From Paenibacillus popilliae ATCC 14706 (GTDB lineage: Bacteria; Bacillota; Bacilli; Paenibacillales; Paenibacillaceae): a stretch of DNA of 61,261 nt. Positions 43,128 to 52,813 of this stretch are shown here, piece after piece. Both the position numbers and the translations under genes were made by a program. The notes beneath the pieces were generated by a model. The model was not told where the DNA came from and did not search any database. It saw nothing but the letters and a program-made list of their open reading frames with translations. The stretch is from NCBI RefSeq assembly GCF_000315235.1, contig NZ_BALG01000289.1, forward strand, positions 1-61,261, in the 5' to 3' direction. Numbering within the stretch: position 1 is the stretch's first letter; each line of letters opens with the position of its first letter.

Positions 43128-45056
43128 CTATTTCTCCTTCTGCTTCTCCGCCTCGATCTGTTCCGCCAACTCACTCAAATAAGTCCACCGCTCCAGCAGA
43201 GATGCAAGCCGCTGCTGAACCTCGCTTACTTCCTTCATCAATTCCTGCAGCCGTACCGAATCGCTGAACGCCAACTCCATATCCCGCTGGGTCTGCTGAA
43301 TGCGCTCCTCTGCCTCCATAATATCGTCTTCAATCCGCTCATATTCGCGCTCTTCCTTATAGGACATTTTCAGTCTCGGTTTCCGTTCCGGCCGTTCCGC
43401 TTTGCCGGCTGAGGCTGATTCCGTCGGCGTCTGCGCCTTCGGCTCGCCGGACTCCTTCCCGTGCCGCGACTTCCATTCGATATACTCGCTATAGTTCCCG
43501 ACATGCTGGCGGACGGCGCCATGTTCGAACGACCAGATCCGTTCAGCAACCCGATCAAGGAAATAGCGATCATGAGAGACCGCGATGACGACGCCCGGGA
43601 ACTCGTCCAAATAATCTTCCAGTACGGCGAGCGTCTGCACATCCAAATCGTTCGTCGGCTCGTCGAGCAGCAGTACATTCGGCGCTTCCATCAGCATCCG
43701 AAGCAGCTGCAGGCGTCGCTTCTCTCCCCCGGACAGCTTGCCGATCACCGTCCACTGCATCGCAGGCTCGAACAGGAACCGTTCCAGCATTTGGGCCGCC
43801 GTAATCACATGGCCATCGGCCGTGTGAACCGTCTCGGCCGCTTCGCGGATATATTCGTTCACCCGCAGCGACTCGTCCAGCTCCGCATGCTCCTGGGTGA
43901 AGAAGCCGATGCGGACGGTCGGCCCAAGCACGATCGAACCGCCGCTAGGCTCGCGCTCGCCGGCAATGATGTGCAGCAACGTCGACTTCCCGCTTCCGTT
44001 CGGGCCGATAATGCCGATTCGGTCCTCCGGTACGGCGATATAGCTTAGTCCCTGGAACAGCGACCGATCCGGCAGTCTGGCCTCGAGTTCGTGCAGCTCC
44101 ATTATTTTTTTCCCGAGCCGGGCGGAGGCTGCCGAGATGTCCACTTGCCCGTTCTGCCCCGGTCCCTCCTGCTTCTGCAGTGCCTCGAAGCGATCGATCC
44201 GGGCCTTCTGCTTTGTCGTGCGCGCTCTCGCGCCGCGCCGGATCCAGGCCAGCTCCTGGCGAAGCAGGTTCTGACGCTTGTCCTCTGACGCCGCTTCCCG
44301 CGCCTCGCGGTCTGCCTTTAGCTCCAGAAAGCGCGAATAATTGGCTTCATATAAGAACACCCGTCCTCGATCCAGCTCTACAATCCGGTTCGCTACCCGA
44401 TCCAAGAAATAGCGGTCATGCGTAATCATCAGCAGCGCACCGCTTCGCTTCTGCAGCATCGTCTCCAGCCACGTGACCGTGTCGTTGTCGATATGGTTCG
44501 TCGGCTCGTCAAGCAGAAGCAGATCCGACGGATGGATCAGCGCCGCCGCGAGGGCGACGCGCTTGCGTTGGCCGCCAGACAACTCCCCCATCTTGGCTCC
44601 GAACTGATCCAGCCCAAGCCGGGACAGAATCGACTTCGCCTCGCTCTCCAACTGCCATGCCTGCAGCCGATCCATATCATCGGTCGCCCGGATGAATGCA
44701 GCCTGCGCCGCTTCATCGTCCGGCCGCTCAGCAGCCCATTCCAGCGCTTCTGTATATACGCGCACCGCAGTCATGTCGGGAGCATCTCCGCCCAATACCT
44801 GATCCAGAATGGTCGCCTCCGGATCGAATTCAGGCTCCTGCGGCACGAAGCGGATCGTCATCCGGCTTGCGGCCAGCACTTTTCCTTGCTCGGGCTGCTC
44901 CCACCCCGCTATTGTACGCAGGAAGGTCGATTTCCCCGTCCCGTTGACGCCGATAATGCCGAAGCGATCCCCTTCTTCAATGCCGAAGGATACGTCCTGG
45001 AACAATATTTTATCGCCATAGCTTTTGCCCAGCTCTTCAATCGTCATGATGTACAT
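43128..45056 (-). CDS. ABC-F family ATPase with C-terminal coiled coil (Uup-like)
   Basis: Soluble tandem ABC ATPase of 642 residues. Two nucleotide-binding domains have GVNGTGKST and GPNGSGKST Walker A motifs, LSGGQRKRV and LSGGEKRRL signatures, and LLLLDEPTNHID and VLLLDEPTNDLD Walker B motifs. No membrane part. After a basic linker and the second domain, a helical C-terminus (about 545-642) gives the Uup/EttA-like coiled coil. ABC-F proteins act on the ribosome or DNA; some protect from antibiotics. I give no more precise name. ATG 45056 follows GGGG with 8-base spacing; the ORF is open to 45155. Confidence 0.9.
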   Translation of the reverse strand: MYIMTIEELGKSYGDKILFQDVSFGIEEGDRFGIIGVNGTGKSTFLRTIAGWEQPEQGKVLAASRMTIRFVPQEPEFDPEATILDQVLGGDAPDMTAVRVYTEALEWAAERPDDEAAQAAFIRATDDMDRLQAWQLESEAKSILSRLGLDQFGAKMGELSGGQRKRVALAAALIHPSDLLLLDEPTNHIDNDTVTWLETMLQKRSGALLMITHDRYFLDRVANRIVELDRGRVFLYEANYSRFLELKADREAREAASEDKRQNLLRQELAWIRRGARARTTKQKARIDRFEALQKQEGPGQNGQVDISAASARLGKKIMELHELEARLPDRSLFQGLSYIAVPEDRIGIIGPNGSGKSTLLHIIAGEREPSGGSIVLGPTVRIGFFTQEHAELDESLRVNEYIREAAETVHTADGHVITAAQMLERFLFEPAMQWTVIGKLSGGEKRRLQLLRMLMEAPNVLLLDEPTNDLDVQTLAVLEDYLDEFPGVVIAVSHDRYFLDRVAERIWSFEHGAVRQHVGNYSEYIEWKSRHGKESGEPKAQTPTESASAGKAERPERKPRLKMSYKEEREYERIEDDIMEAEERIQQTQRDMELAFSDSVRLQELMKEVSEVQQRLASLLERWTYLSELAEQIEAEKQKEK

Positions 45057-45222
45057 CTTGCGTTCCCCCATTCCCGTCCTATCTGCTTCCCCTGGCGCTT
45101 CGGCATGCCCCGCATGCCACAGCCAAAGGGGAGAACCGACGGTTCTCCCCATCATCTACTGCTACGAATATATCACGAGATCGGCAAGTTGTCGATTTGG
45201 CTCCCCCCTGCCTAACGGCGGC

Positions 45223-46086
45223 TTAGCCTCCGGCCAGCAACCAGATGAGACAGGAGACGGCCGCGCCGGCGCAGGAGCAGAGTAGATTCACCCGATCGTT
45301 GTTAAGCCGGCGGTAGCCGCGCACGAGCTTCGTTGCACTTCCGCAATGCGAGGTCCGTTCTGTGTTTGCATCGCATTGCGGACAGCGGTAGCCTGCCTGC
45401 CATGTCGCGCCCAGCAGGGAGTCGAGCAAGGACCCGGCCAATCCCCCCAGCGTCCCGGCAATCAGCAGGACGGCCAGCGTACGGAAAGACGTCTCCGATC
45501 CAATCTGTAGCGGATCGAACAGCAGGAAGACGACTGCGGCCACCCCGATAACGAAGGCGCCCGCCGCCGACGCCGATGTCCCAAGCAGAGACATGCCGCC
45601 GGACGTCCCCGGCGGAACGACCCGGCCGGTTGCGATCGATCGCGGCGGGCGGCGGCTCAGACTGCCGATCTCGGTCGCCCATGTATCGGCGTTCACCGAA
45701 GCCATCGCCCCGACGAATAGGGCGACCCAGACGGGATGGGGCGCGATAATATCGGCAAGACAAAGAAGCAGCCCCAAGCCTCCATTGGCGAGCACCTGCC
45801 CTGCATCCCGGGTCCCTGATTTTTCATAATTGTCCTCGAAGCGCCCCTTCGCCTTTTTCTTCCACTTGGACCATAGCGTTGACGTCACAAAAAAAGTAAG
45901 CAGCAATCCGCCCCAGATAATCGCCCCGCTCCCGCAATAGATCGTTCCCATCACGATGGCTGCTGCGGCGCCGGATCCGGTTAACGACTGCTTCCACCAT
46001 GCAACCCCGGCCACCAGCAGGCTCCCCAGCAGCCCGATGATCCAGGGGTACCAGCTCATATGCCATCCGACTGCTTCTTGTATCAA
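45223..46086 (-). CDS. DUF92 (TMEM19-like) membrane protein
   Basis: Membrane protein of 287 residues with six or more helices. Markers are LTGSGAAAAIVMGTIYCGSG, NGGLGLLLCLADI, and ASVNADTWATEIGSLSR, typical of the TIGR00297/DUF92 family. A short cysteine motif CPQCDANTERTSHCG near 236-250 may bind zinc. TTG 46086 lies seven bases after an ideal AGGAGG and is the best start; ATG 46059 has no SD and the open frame continues far upstream. Function unknown in bacteria. It follows capA by 73 bases on the same strand. Confidence 0.85.
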   Translation of the reverse strand: MIQEAVGWHMSWYPWIIGLLGSLLVAGVAWWKQSLTGSGAAAAIVMGTIYCGSGAIIWGGLLLTFFVTSTLWSKWKKKAKGRFEDNYEKSGTRDAGQVLANGGLGLLLCLADIIAPHPVWVALFVGAMASVNADTWATEIGSLSRRPPRSIATGRVVPPGTSGGMSLLGTSASAAGAFVIGVAAVVFLLFDPLQIGSETSFRTLAVLLIAGTLGGLAGSLLDSLLGATWQAGYRCPQCDANTERTSHCGSATKLVRGYRRLNNDRVNLLCSCAGAAVSCLIWLLAGG

Positions 46087-46159
46087 TCGCACTCCTCCTA
46101 GCCCGCCGGTCCATTCTGCGCCGCGATGACGCAGGAGCCAAGCAGTTTTCCGTCCCAGC

Positions 46160-47524
46160 TTACTTCCAGGCGATCCCCTGCCTGCACCGGTCCGACCCTG
46201 CCGGCGTTCCCGTGAAGAGGAGATCTCCTTCTCCGAGCCCATAATGACGGGCCGTATATTCAATCAGCGTATCGAGAGAGAACAGCATCTCCTCAACGCG
46301 TCCCTCCGCGTCGATGGATACTTGCTCCGATAGGTTCTCCAGCCGCTGCAGCACGGCCTGCCCCGCTTCCCCTTCAAGCGGAACGGCTTGCCCCAGTTCG
46401 GTATAGAACGGAATGACGGCCAGCTCGCATTTCCCCTGATCCGTGCATTCCGCCTGCAAAATGACTGTCTCCCAGGTCGCGGGCTGCATGGCCCGTGTAA
46501 AAATAAAGTTTCCCAAACTGTATGCGATCCATTTGCCCTTGTACTGCTCCAGACCTTGTAGGACGTGGGGATGTCCTCCCACGATCAGATCGGCGCCCGC
46601 ATCAATATACAGGCGGGCCAGTTCCCGCTGGTAGTCCTCCGGGAAGTCCACCTTCTCCTTCCCCCAATGCGCAATGACCACGACGAGATCGGCCTCCTCC
46701 TTCGCCTTCGCAACCGCTTCAGCTGCCTTCTCCTTCATCCCGTCATAGGTCGTCGCCAGCCCCGGCTTGTTCTTGCCCGCATACCAGCTCACTTCTGGAA
46801 CGACGCGGGTGAAGCCGAGGAAGGCGAGCTTGATGCCCTGGCTCTCGAACATGACCGGCGTGAAGGCTTCCTCGGCATTATGCCCTGCCCCGACGTAAGG
46901 AAGATGAACGTCCTTCAGCGCGGCGAACGTATCCAGCAGCCCTTCTTCCCCTTGATCCATCGAATGGTTGTTGGCCAGGTTAACGACGTCAATGCCTGCT
47001 TCGATCATCGCCTGTGCCATCTGCGGCGATGACTTGTAGACGAATTCCTTGTCCTTAGCCGGGACTCCCCGCACCGTCAGCGGCGTCTCCAGATTGACCG
47101 CGGCGATATCCGCTTCCTGGAACCATCGCTTGGCGTGTACAAAAGGAAAGTCGTATCCATGCACCTTCACGACATCTTCGACGCGTCCGGCCGTCATCAC
47201 GTCGCCGGCGAAGGCAAGGCGGACGCGCGGCTCTTCCTTTGGCTCGCTCCCTGGAAGAGACGCATCCTGATCGGGATGCTCCGTATCCGCGCCCGCCCCT
47301 TGGTTGGCGGCGGCGCCGGGGGACGAACCATCTGACGCATCCGCCGGCAGCCCGCGCGCCGGCGGATGCGGCCATGTCGCCTGTTCGCTAAAGAGCCATC
47401 CCTGCTGCCAACCGGCGTAGGCCGTGCCGGCGACGATGGCCGCCAGCACGATATTCAGGACAAGCAGCGGGCGGCGCCGTCTCTTTCGCGCGCGCCCTTC
47501 GCGTACCTTCCGCGATGGTCTCAA
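46160..47524 (-). CDS. CapA-family (PGA_cap) metallophosphatase-like protein
   Basis: Membrane-anchored protein of 454 residues. A very basic start is followed by one helix (about 20-40), then a Pro/Gly/Asp-rich spacer (to about 100) and the CapA domain. Markers are LAFAGDVMTAGRVEDVV, NLANNHSMDQGEEGLLD, VVIAHWGKEKVDF and IVGGHPHVLQG, the metal-binding pattern of the calcineurin-like fold. CapA/PgsA acts in poly-gamma-glutamate synthesis, but the other pgs genes are absent here, so a general envelope role is likelier. It may be in one transcript with the DUF92 gene. Confidence 0.9.
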   Translation of the reverse strand: MRPSRKVREGRARKRRRRPLLVLNIVLAAIVAGTAYAGWQQGWLFSEQATWPHPPARGLPADASDGSSPGAAANQGAGADTEHPDQDASLPGSEPKEEPRVRLAFAGDVMTAGRVEDVVKVHGYDFPFVHAKRWFQEADIAAVNLETPLTVRGVPAKDKEFVYKSSPQMAQAMIEAGIDVVNLANNHSMDQGEEGLLDTFAALKDVHLPYVGAGHNAEEAFTPVMFESQGIKLAFLGFTRVVPEVSWYAGKNKPGLATTYDGMKEKAAEAVAKAKEEADLVVVIAHWGKEKVDFPEDYQRELARLYIDAGADLIVGGHPHVLQGLEQYKGKWIAYSLGNFIFTRAMQPATWETVILQAECTDQGKCELAVIPFYTELGQAVPLEGEAGQAVLQRLENLSEQVSIDAEGRVEEMLFSLDTLIEYTARHYGLGEGDLLFTGTPAGSDRCRQGIAWK

Positions 47525-47639
47525 TGTTTTGCCCCTCCGCCCGATTTTTGCAAATATATCTCATTATAACGCGTAGCCGTGCTTCCGCGCGGCTTCTCTA
47601 TTGAAATCTGTCACGTTCCCTCTGGTCCGGCATGTCCGG

Positions 47640-49124
47640 TTATCCCGCCGTTCCAGCAGCGGCATCTTGGGCTGGCGCCTCTACTTCCGTACTCATGGCC
47701 TGCATCGCACTAACAACCGCCGCTTCCGCCGCATCGCGGCCGCTACGGACGCAGTCAGGCATGCCGACACCTTCATACGGCTGTCCGGCCAGGAATACGC
47801 CCGGCAGCACGCGCCCAACCTCGTCCCTCAACGAGCGGATCGCTTGCACATGGCCGACCGGATACTGTGGCATCGAGTGGCGAAGGCGCGTAATCTCGAC
47901 GAACTCCGGATCGATATCGAGTTCAAGCAGTTCCCGCAATTCGCTCTGCACCGTGCGCTTGAGCGCCTCATCCGGCCAATCCACCCGCTCCTCGTCACCG
48001 GCCCGGCCTATGTAGCAGCGGATGATCAGCTTGTCTCCGCGGCTCGTATGCGGCCACTTCACCGAGGTCCACGTGCAGGCGGTAATCGCCCGGCCTTCCC
48101 GGCGCGAGATGACGAACCCTGTACCGTCGAACGTATTCGTCACCTGCTTGCGGTCGAATACGCTGACGACGTTCGCGACCGACACATGACGGATTGCCTT
48201 CAAGGCGCTCGCGTCGACATGCTCCTCAAGCAAGGAAGCCGCATGATAGGATGGTATCGTTATGATGACCTCATCCGCCTCCAGGCTGCTCCCATCGCAC
48301 AGGCGGACCAGATACGTTCCGTCCTCCCGCTTCTCCAGTCCTTCCGCGCCGATGCCGAGTCGCAATTCGGCCCGGTCCCGCAGCGTCTCCTCCAGCCGTT
48401 CGACAAGCGAGGTCAAGCCGTTGCGGAAGGTCAGGAACATCGTTCCTTTGGCGACATCCGGCAGTCCCGGAACCGACTGGCCCGCTTGGCGGCTCGCTTT
48501 CATTCCGCGTATCAGGCCGCCGTGCTTCCGCTCCACCTGCGCGAATTGCGGGAAGGTGGCCTGCAGGCTCAGCGCCTGCAAATCTCCGGCATAAATGCCG
48601 GCAAGCAGCGGCTCGGCAATACGCTCCGTCACTTCCCGTCCGAGACGTCTATCCAGGAACGCGCCGACAGATTCATCCTCATCCGACGAACGCGGATTGA
48701 TGAACAGATCCATAGCCGCGCGAAGCTTCCCCCACGGAGTGATGAGTCCGGTCTTCGCGAACGGCCCCAGCTCCGTCGGAATGCCCAGCACGAGGCCGGG
48801 CGGCATCCGGTACAGCTTGCCCTGGCGCAATATATATGTTTTTTGGGCATGCGGATTCGTTGCGACCAATTCGGATTCCATTCCGAGGTCGCACGCCAAA
48901 TCGATCATCGGCAGCTTTCGGGCAAGGAAGGAGTCCGGGCCTTTTTCAAGGATACACCCTTCCTTGCACAGCGTCTGAATCTTCCCGCCGAGACGGTGTG
49001 ATTGCTCTATGATGGCAACGGAGATGGGCTGCCCCTCTTCCTCCGCCCGCTTCAGCGCATAGAACGCCGCGCTCAATCCCGTAATTCCTCCACCGATAAT
49101 GACAAGTTTCCGCAGAGCATTCAT
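47640..49124 (-). CDS. hemY: Protoporphyrinogen/coproporphyrinogen III oxidase HemY (CgoX)
   Basis: FAD enzyme of 494 residues that oxidises the porphyrinogen, in Firmicutes preferably coproporphyrinogen III to coproporphyrin III. Opening FAD loop VIIGGGITGLSAAF, RLGGKIQT, the middle LSLQATFPQF and the closing FLAGQPYEGVGMPDCV FAD motif are present. Peripheral membrane enzyme. It is the third gene of hemE-hemH-hemY: its ATG is 15 bases after the hemH stop. Confidence 0.93.
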   Translation of the reverse strand: MNALRKLVIIGGGITGLSAAFYALKRAEEEGQPISVAIIEQSHRLGGKIQTLCKEGCILEKGPDSFLARKLPMIDLACDLGMESELVATNPHAQKTYILRQGKLYRMPPGLVLGIPTELGPFAKTGLITPWGKLRAAMDLFINPRSSDEDESVGAFLDRRLGREVTERIAEPLLAGIYAGDLQALSLQATFPQFAQVERKHGGLIRGMKASRQAGQSVPGLPDVAKGTMFLTFRNGLTSLVERLEETLRDRAELRLGIGAEGLEKREDGTYLVRLCDGSSLEADEVIITIPSYHAASLLEEHVDASALKAIRHVSVANVVSVFDRKQVTNTFDGTGFVISRREGRAITACTWTSVKWPHTSRGDKLIIRCYIGRAGDEERVDWPDEALKRTVQSELRELLELDIDPEFVEITRLRHSMPQYPVGHVQAIRSLRDEVGRVLPGVFLAGQPYEGVGMPDCVRSGRDAAEAAVVSAMQAMSTEVEAPAQDAAAGTAG

Positions 49125-49139
49125 GTTGTGACCTTCTTT

Positions 49140-50096
49140 CTAGTTACTCTCTTCCGACATTGCCTTCATTGTAACATCGGCCAATGTCGCCATATACTTC
49201 GGATCATCGTTCAGCATGCGAATCCGCTTGAAGCGGATGCCCAGACGCTCGGCTTCCTGAACCGCCTCGATATCGAGATCATATAGCACTTCCAGATGGT
49301 CGGATACGAAGCCGATCGGCGCCGACAGCACCCAGCGGATGCCTTCCTGCTGAACCGCGGCGAGCGTGTCCAGAATATCCGGCCCCAACCAAGACGTTGC
49401 CGTTCGGCCTGCGCTTTGCCAAGTGATTCTCCACTGCCCCTCCGTCCGTCCACAGCGCTCGGCAATCGCGGCCGCTGTCGCGTTCAATTCATCCACGTAC
49501 GGATCATTCATCTCCAGGATACGTGCAGGCAAGCTGTGGGCGCTGAACAGCACTTGGATCTCCTCCCGCTTCGCCCCTTCGGCGACGAAAGCGTCCAGTT
49601 GCTCATTCACCCGTTCGGTCCACGCATCCAGCAGCTCAGGATGAAGATGATAGCTGTTGACGCAGCGAAGCTCGATCCCGTGCTTCGCCGCCGCTTCCTT
49701 CGCCCGCGCATTATAGTCGCCGACGCTGATCACGGAATAATGCGGCGCTAGTACGACGGACACGGCTTCCTTCATGCCATCCCCGGCCATCGTGGCGACG
49801 CCGTCCTCGATATACGGCTGCGCATGCTTCAAGCCCTGATAGCACACATACTGAACTTCCGTGCCTTCGGTACGGCGGTTCAGCGTCTCCTGCAGCGCTT
49901 CAACTTGGCGGTTCGTATGCTCCCGCAGCGGGAACACGCCTCCGACAATCGCCTTATACCGGTCTGTCAGCTTCTTCACCTGCTCCCCGGTAGGCGGATT
50001 GCCCCGCCGGATATGCGTGTAATAAGACTCGATTTCTTCGAGGCTGCGGGGAGTTCCGTAGGACATCACCAGCACACCGATTTTACGCTTGGACAC
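49140..50096 (-). CDS. hemH: Coproporphyrin III/ferrochelatase HemH (CpfC)
   Basis: Inserts iron into coproporphyrin III (Gram-positive type). Protein of 318 residues. VLVMSYGTPRSLEEIESYYT opens it; the metal-site His is in LFSAHSLPARI, and Glu in VLYDLDIEAVQEA. GTG 50096 lies eight bases after an ideal GGAGG, so I start there; ATG 50111 in the same frame has no SD. Second gene, 41 bases after hemE. Confidence 0.93.
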   Translation of the reverse strand: MSKRKIGVLVMSYGTPRSLEEIESYYTHIRRGNPPTGEQVKKLTDRYKAIVGGVFPLREHTNRQVEALQETLNRRTEGTEVQYVCYQGLKHAQPYIEDGVATMAGDGMKEAVSVVLAPHYSVISVGDYNARAKEAAAKHGIELRCVNSYHLHPELLDAWTERVNEQLDAFVAEGAKREEIQVLFSAHSLPARILEMNDPYVDELNATAAAIAERCGRTEGQWRITWQSAGRTATSWLGPDILDTLAAVQQEGIRWVLSAPIGFVSDHLEVLYDLDIEAVQEAERLGIRFKRIRMLNDDPKYMATLADVTMKAMSEESN

Positions 50097-50137
50097 TTGC
50101 TGTTCCTCCATTCGGTCTCGTTGCCACATTCTGTTTC

Positions 50138-51196
50138 TTATTTCTTCGCCAGTTCCTTCGCCAGCAATTGGCTGGAATATTCATGTACGAACTCGGTCAG
50201 CCGCTGTAATTTGTCCAGCGAGGCTTCTGGGAACAGCCCGTGACCGAGATTGAAAATGTATCCCGGCTCCTGAATTCCCTGCTCCACGATGTGGGCGGCT
50301 TCCCGTTCGATCACGCTGAGCGGCCCTGTCAACACATAAGGGTCCAGATTGCCTTGCACGGCGAAGCGGCCGTTCAGCCGGCGGCGTCCTTCCGTTACGG
50401 ACACCCGCCAATCCAAGCCAATCACATCCGCCTTCAGCTCGCGGAGGGTCGGAAGCAATTCGCCGGAGCTAACGCCGGGGAAATATATTTTCGGAACGTC
50501 CAACGCGGACAGTTCCGCAAAAATGCGCGTCATCGTCGGCAGCACGTATCGCTCGAAATCTCGTGGAGACAAGGAGCCGACCCAGCTGTCGAACAATTGG
50601 AACGCTTTGGCCCCGCTCGCCACCTGGGAACGCACATAGGCGATGACCATATCTCCCAGCTTGTCCATCAAGGCATGCCATACGTCCGGAGTCTCATACA
50701 TCATCATCTTCGTAAGGATATAATTTTTAGAAGGCCGGCCTTCGATCAAATAGCTTGCAATCGTGAACGGGGAGCCCGCGAACGTGATGAGCGGAACCTT
50801 CAGCTCCGCGTCAAGAATGCGGATCGTCTCCAGAATATGGCCCAGATCGCCTTCCGGATCGACCGGCGTCAGGCGCTCGACATCAGCCGCGCTTCGTATC
50901 GGATTGTGAATGACTGGCCCCACATTGGCCACGATATCGAACGCGATGCCCATCGAAGCGACCGGATTCATAATATCGGAATAGAGAATCGCCGCATCCA
51001 CGCCTAGCTTGCGGACGGGCATCATCGTAACTTCGGCAGCCAGCTCCGGCTGACGGCATATTTCTAGCAGACTGTATTTTTCTTTTATCTTGCGATAGTC
51101 GGGATCATAACGCCCGGCCTGCCGCATATACCATACCGGCACGAAGTCTACTTGTTCCTGTCGACACGCTTTCAGAAAACGATCATTATAAGTCAT
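50138..51196 (-). CDS. hemE: Uroporphyrinogen decarboxylase
   Basis: Cytosolic enzyme of 352 residues that removes four carboxyls from uroporphyrinogen III to give coproporphyrinogen III. Active-site elements are PVWYMRQAGRYDPDYR (with the Arg/Tyr), AILYSDIMNP (catalytic Asp), TFAGSPFTIASYLIEG and GHGLFPEA near the C-terminus. First gene of the heme operon. Its start codon sits in a 10-bp tandem repeat that creates a second, upstream ATG and a six-codon mini-frame. Confidence 0.96.
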   Translation of the reverse strand: MTYNDRFLKACRQEQVDFVPVWYMRQAGRYDPDYRKIKEKYSLLEICRQPELAAEVTMMPVRKLGVDAAILYSDIMNPVASMGIAFDIVANVGPVIHNPIRSAADVERLTPVDPEGDLGHILETIRILDAELKVPLITFAGSPFTIASYLIEGRPSKNYILTKMMMYETPDVWHALMDKLGDMVIAYVRSQVASGAKAFQLFDSWVGSLSPRDFERYVLPTMTRIFAELSALDVPKIYFPGVSSGELLPTLRELKADVIGLDWRVSVTEGRRRLNGRFAVQGNLDPYVLTGPLSVIEREAAHIVEQGIQEPGYIFNLGHGLFPEASLDKLQRLTEFVHEYSSQLLAKELAKK

Positions 51197-51206
51197 TATA
51201 AGTCAT
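51184..51206 (-). repeat. 10-bp tandem repeat at the hemE start, with mini-ORF
   Basis: CATTATAAGT is repeated head-to-tail (51184-51193 and 51194-51203). On the minus strand this gives two start contexts. The upstream ATG (51206) reads MTYNDL and stops at TAA 51188-51186, past the real ATG at 51196; the SD AAAGGA lies directly next to the first ATG and 10 bases from the second. It could tune hemE translation. Confidence 0.65.
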
Positions 51207-51346
51207 TCCTTTACCCCGCTTTGACGGTATTGTGTTTATAGACTAATCGTCCGTTTTGGACACGCACTTTTTTATAGCTGACGCTTCCATTATCCCCCTT
51301 TTCTCTGCTTCTCACAACCTCGCCGTTCCGGTTAGCTATGACAATC

Positions 51347-51396
51347 TGTTGACAAAAAACGTTCGCATCGAATGGCTTTTCGACAAATTGTCAACA
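51347..51396. promoter_or_regulatory. Spaced inverted repeat in the hemE/MFS intergenic region
   Basis: TGTTGACAA (51347-51355) and TTGTCAACA (51388-51396) are perfect 9-bp arms with 32 bases between. The arms contain TTGACA, but no matching -10 elements were found. They could be two half-sites of a regulator acting on either divergent gene. The rest of 51197-51558 holds the MFS promoter. Confidence 0.35.
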
Positions 51397-51498
51397 TAAA
51401 AAGATGAAATGACCAGAAATTCCATAACCTATCCTGGTAAGCTATCAAGTGCATCCACACCCCCGGTTTCATATGATAATTGATATATATATGTATGG

Positions 51499-51504
51499 TA
51501 TAAT
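51499..51504 (+). promoter_or_regulatory. Extended -10 promoter element of the MFS gene
   Basis: TGG-TATAAT (extended -10, TG 2 bases upstream) at 51499-51504, 54 bases before ATG 51559. No good -35 hexamer at the standard distance. Confidence 0.5.
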
Positions 51505-51558
51505 AAAACTCGTTGCTGATCTATTGTACGGACCGTGACAGAAAGTGGTGAACATCTT

Positions 51559-52770
51559 ATGCAGCAATGGAAACTAAATCTGATCATCCTCTGGCTCGGA
51601 TCATTTCTGGTCATGTCGGGCATGACCATGGTTACGCCATTCTTGGCGCTGTATTTACAGCATGAAATCGGAATGAGCGATCCGCATCAAATTGCAGTCT
51701 GGACGGGACTTATCTTTGCAGCGAATTTTTTGACCTCATTTATTTTTCAGCCGATCTGGGGCAAGTTCTCCGATAAGTACGGCCGCAAAGTCATGATTAT
51801 CCGTTCCGGCTTAGGTATGGCCATCGTGACGGTGCTTATGGGCTTCGCGCAGACGCCGATGCATTTGCTGCTGCTTCGATTGCTGAATGGTACGATCTCC
51901 GGCTTCAATCCGGCCGCGGTCGCGCTTGTATCTTCGACAACGCCGCGGGAGAAGACCGGCTTCGCGATGGGAATCCTGCAATCCGGCGTCGTCGCCGGCA
52001 CCATTTTCGGGCCGCTTATCGGCGGGATACTGGCGGACTGGGTCGGCTACCGGCCGATTTTCTATCTTACCGGAACACTGCTGTTCCTGGCCACGATGCT
52101 GACGCTGTTCATGGTGAAGGAATCGTTCGACCGCGAAAAAGCGGCGAAAGAGCCGCAAATCTCGGTTCTCGCCGGCTTCAAACAGTTGTCTGGCATTCCA
52201 CAGTTGCTGTCTCTGTTCGCGGTAACCTTCCTGCTGCAATTCGCCATGCTGAGCCCAATGTCGCTGCTGCCGCTATATGTTCAGGACCTTCATGGCTCGG
52301 CACAAAATCTGGCCTTTCTCGCCGGACTCGTTAGCGCGGTCACCGGCCTGTCCAACATGATATGCTCTCCGATACTCGGGAAAATAAGCGATAAATACGG
52401 CTCCCACCGGATATTAACCGTATGTCTGATAGGCGCTGCGCTAACCCTGATTCCGCAGGCCTTCGTCGGCACGGTATGGCATCTGCTCATCGTCCGCTTC
52501 CTGCTCGGTATATTTATGGGCGGCCTGCTTCCATCCGTCAATGCGCTGATACGGAAATATACGCCGGACGGCATGGAGAGCCGCGCCTATAGCTTCAATA
52601 CGAGTACGCTTGCGCTCGGCAATATGATCGGTCCCGTATTTGGCGGAGCAATGTCCGGACTTATCGGCATTCAAGGCATTTTTATCATTTCCGGCATGTT
52701 ACTGCTCGTGAACACGGCATGGGCCCGTTACTCCTTGTATGGAAGAAGAACGAGTCATCGACATCCGTAA
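51559..52770 (+). CDS. MFS multidrug efflux transporter (MdtG-like DHA1)
   Basis: Twelve-TM permease of 403 residues. Loop 2-3 motif GKFSDKYGRKVMIIRSGLGM and TM4 LLLRLLNGTISGFNPAA are typical of DHA1 drug:H+ antiporters. The second half repeats the GKISDKYGSHRILTV loop motif. Substrate unknown. ATG 51559 follows AAAGTGGTGA. Divergent from hemE. Confidence 0.87.
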   Translation: MQQWKLNLIILWLGSFLVMSGMTMVTPFLALYLQHEIGMSDPHQIAVWTGLIFAANFLTSFIFQPIWGKFSDKYGRKVMIIRSGLGMAIVTVLMGFAQTPMHLLLLRLLNGTISGFNPAAVALVSSTTPREKTGFAMGILQSGVVAGTIFGPLIGGILADWVGYRPIFYLTGTLLFLATMLTLFMVKESFDREKAAKEPQISVLAGFKQLSGIPQLLSLFAVTFLLQFAMLSPMSLLPLYVQDLHGSAQNLAFLAGLVSAVTGLSNMICSPILGKISDKYGSHRILTVCLIGAALTLIPQAFVGTVWHLLIVRFLLGIFMGGLLPSVNALIRKYTPDGMESRAYSFNTSTLALGNMIGPVFGGAMSGLIGIQGIFIISGMLLLVNTAWARYSLYGRRTSHRHP

Positions 52771-52813
52771 TGCCTTCAGCGGGCCATGTCGCCTTGCTTC
52801 CCCTACCGGCATC

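Noticed and set aside
47601-49001. 466-codon plus-strand open frame
   Set aside because: Antisense to hemY; low-complexity His/Arg/Leu-rich content typical of a shadow.
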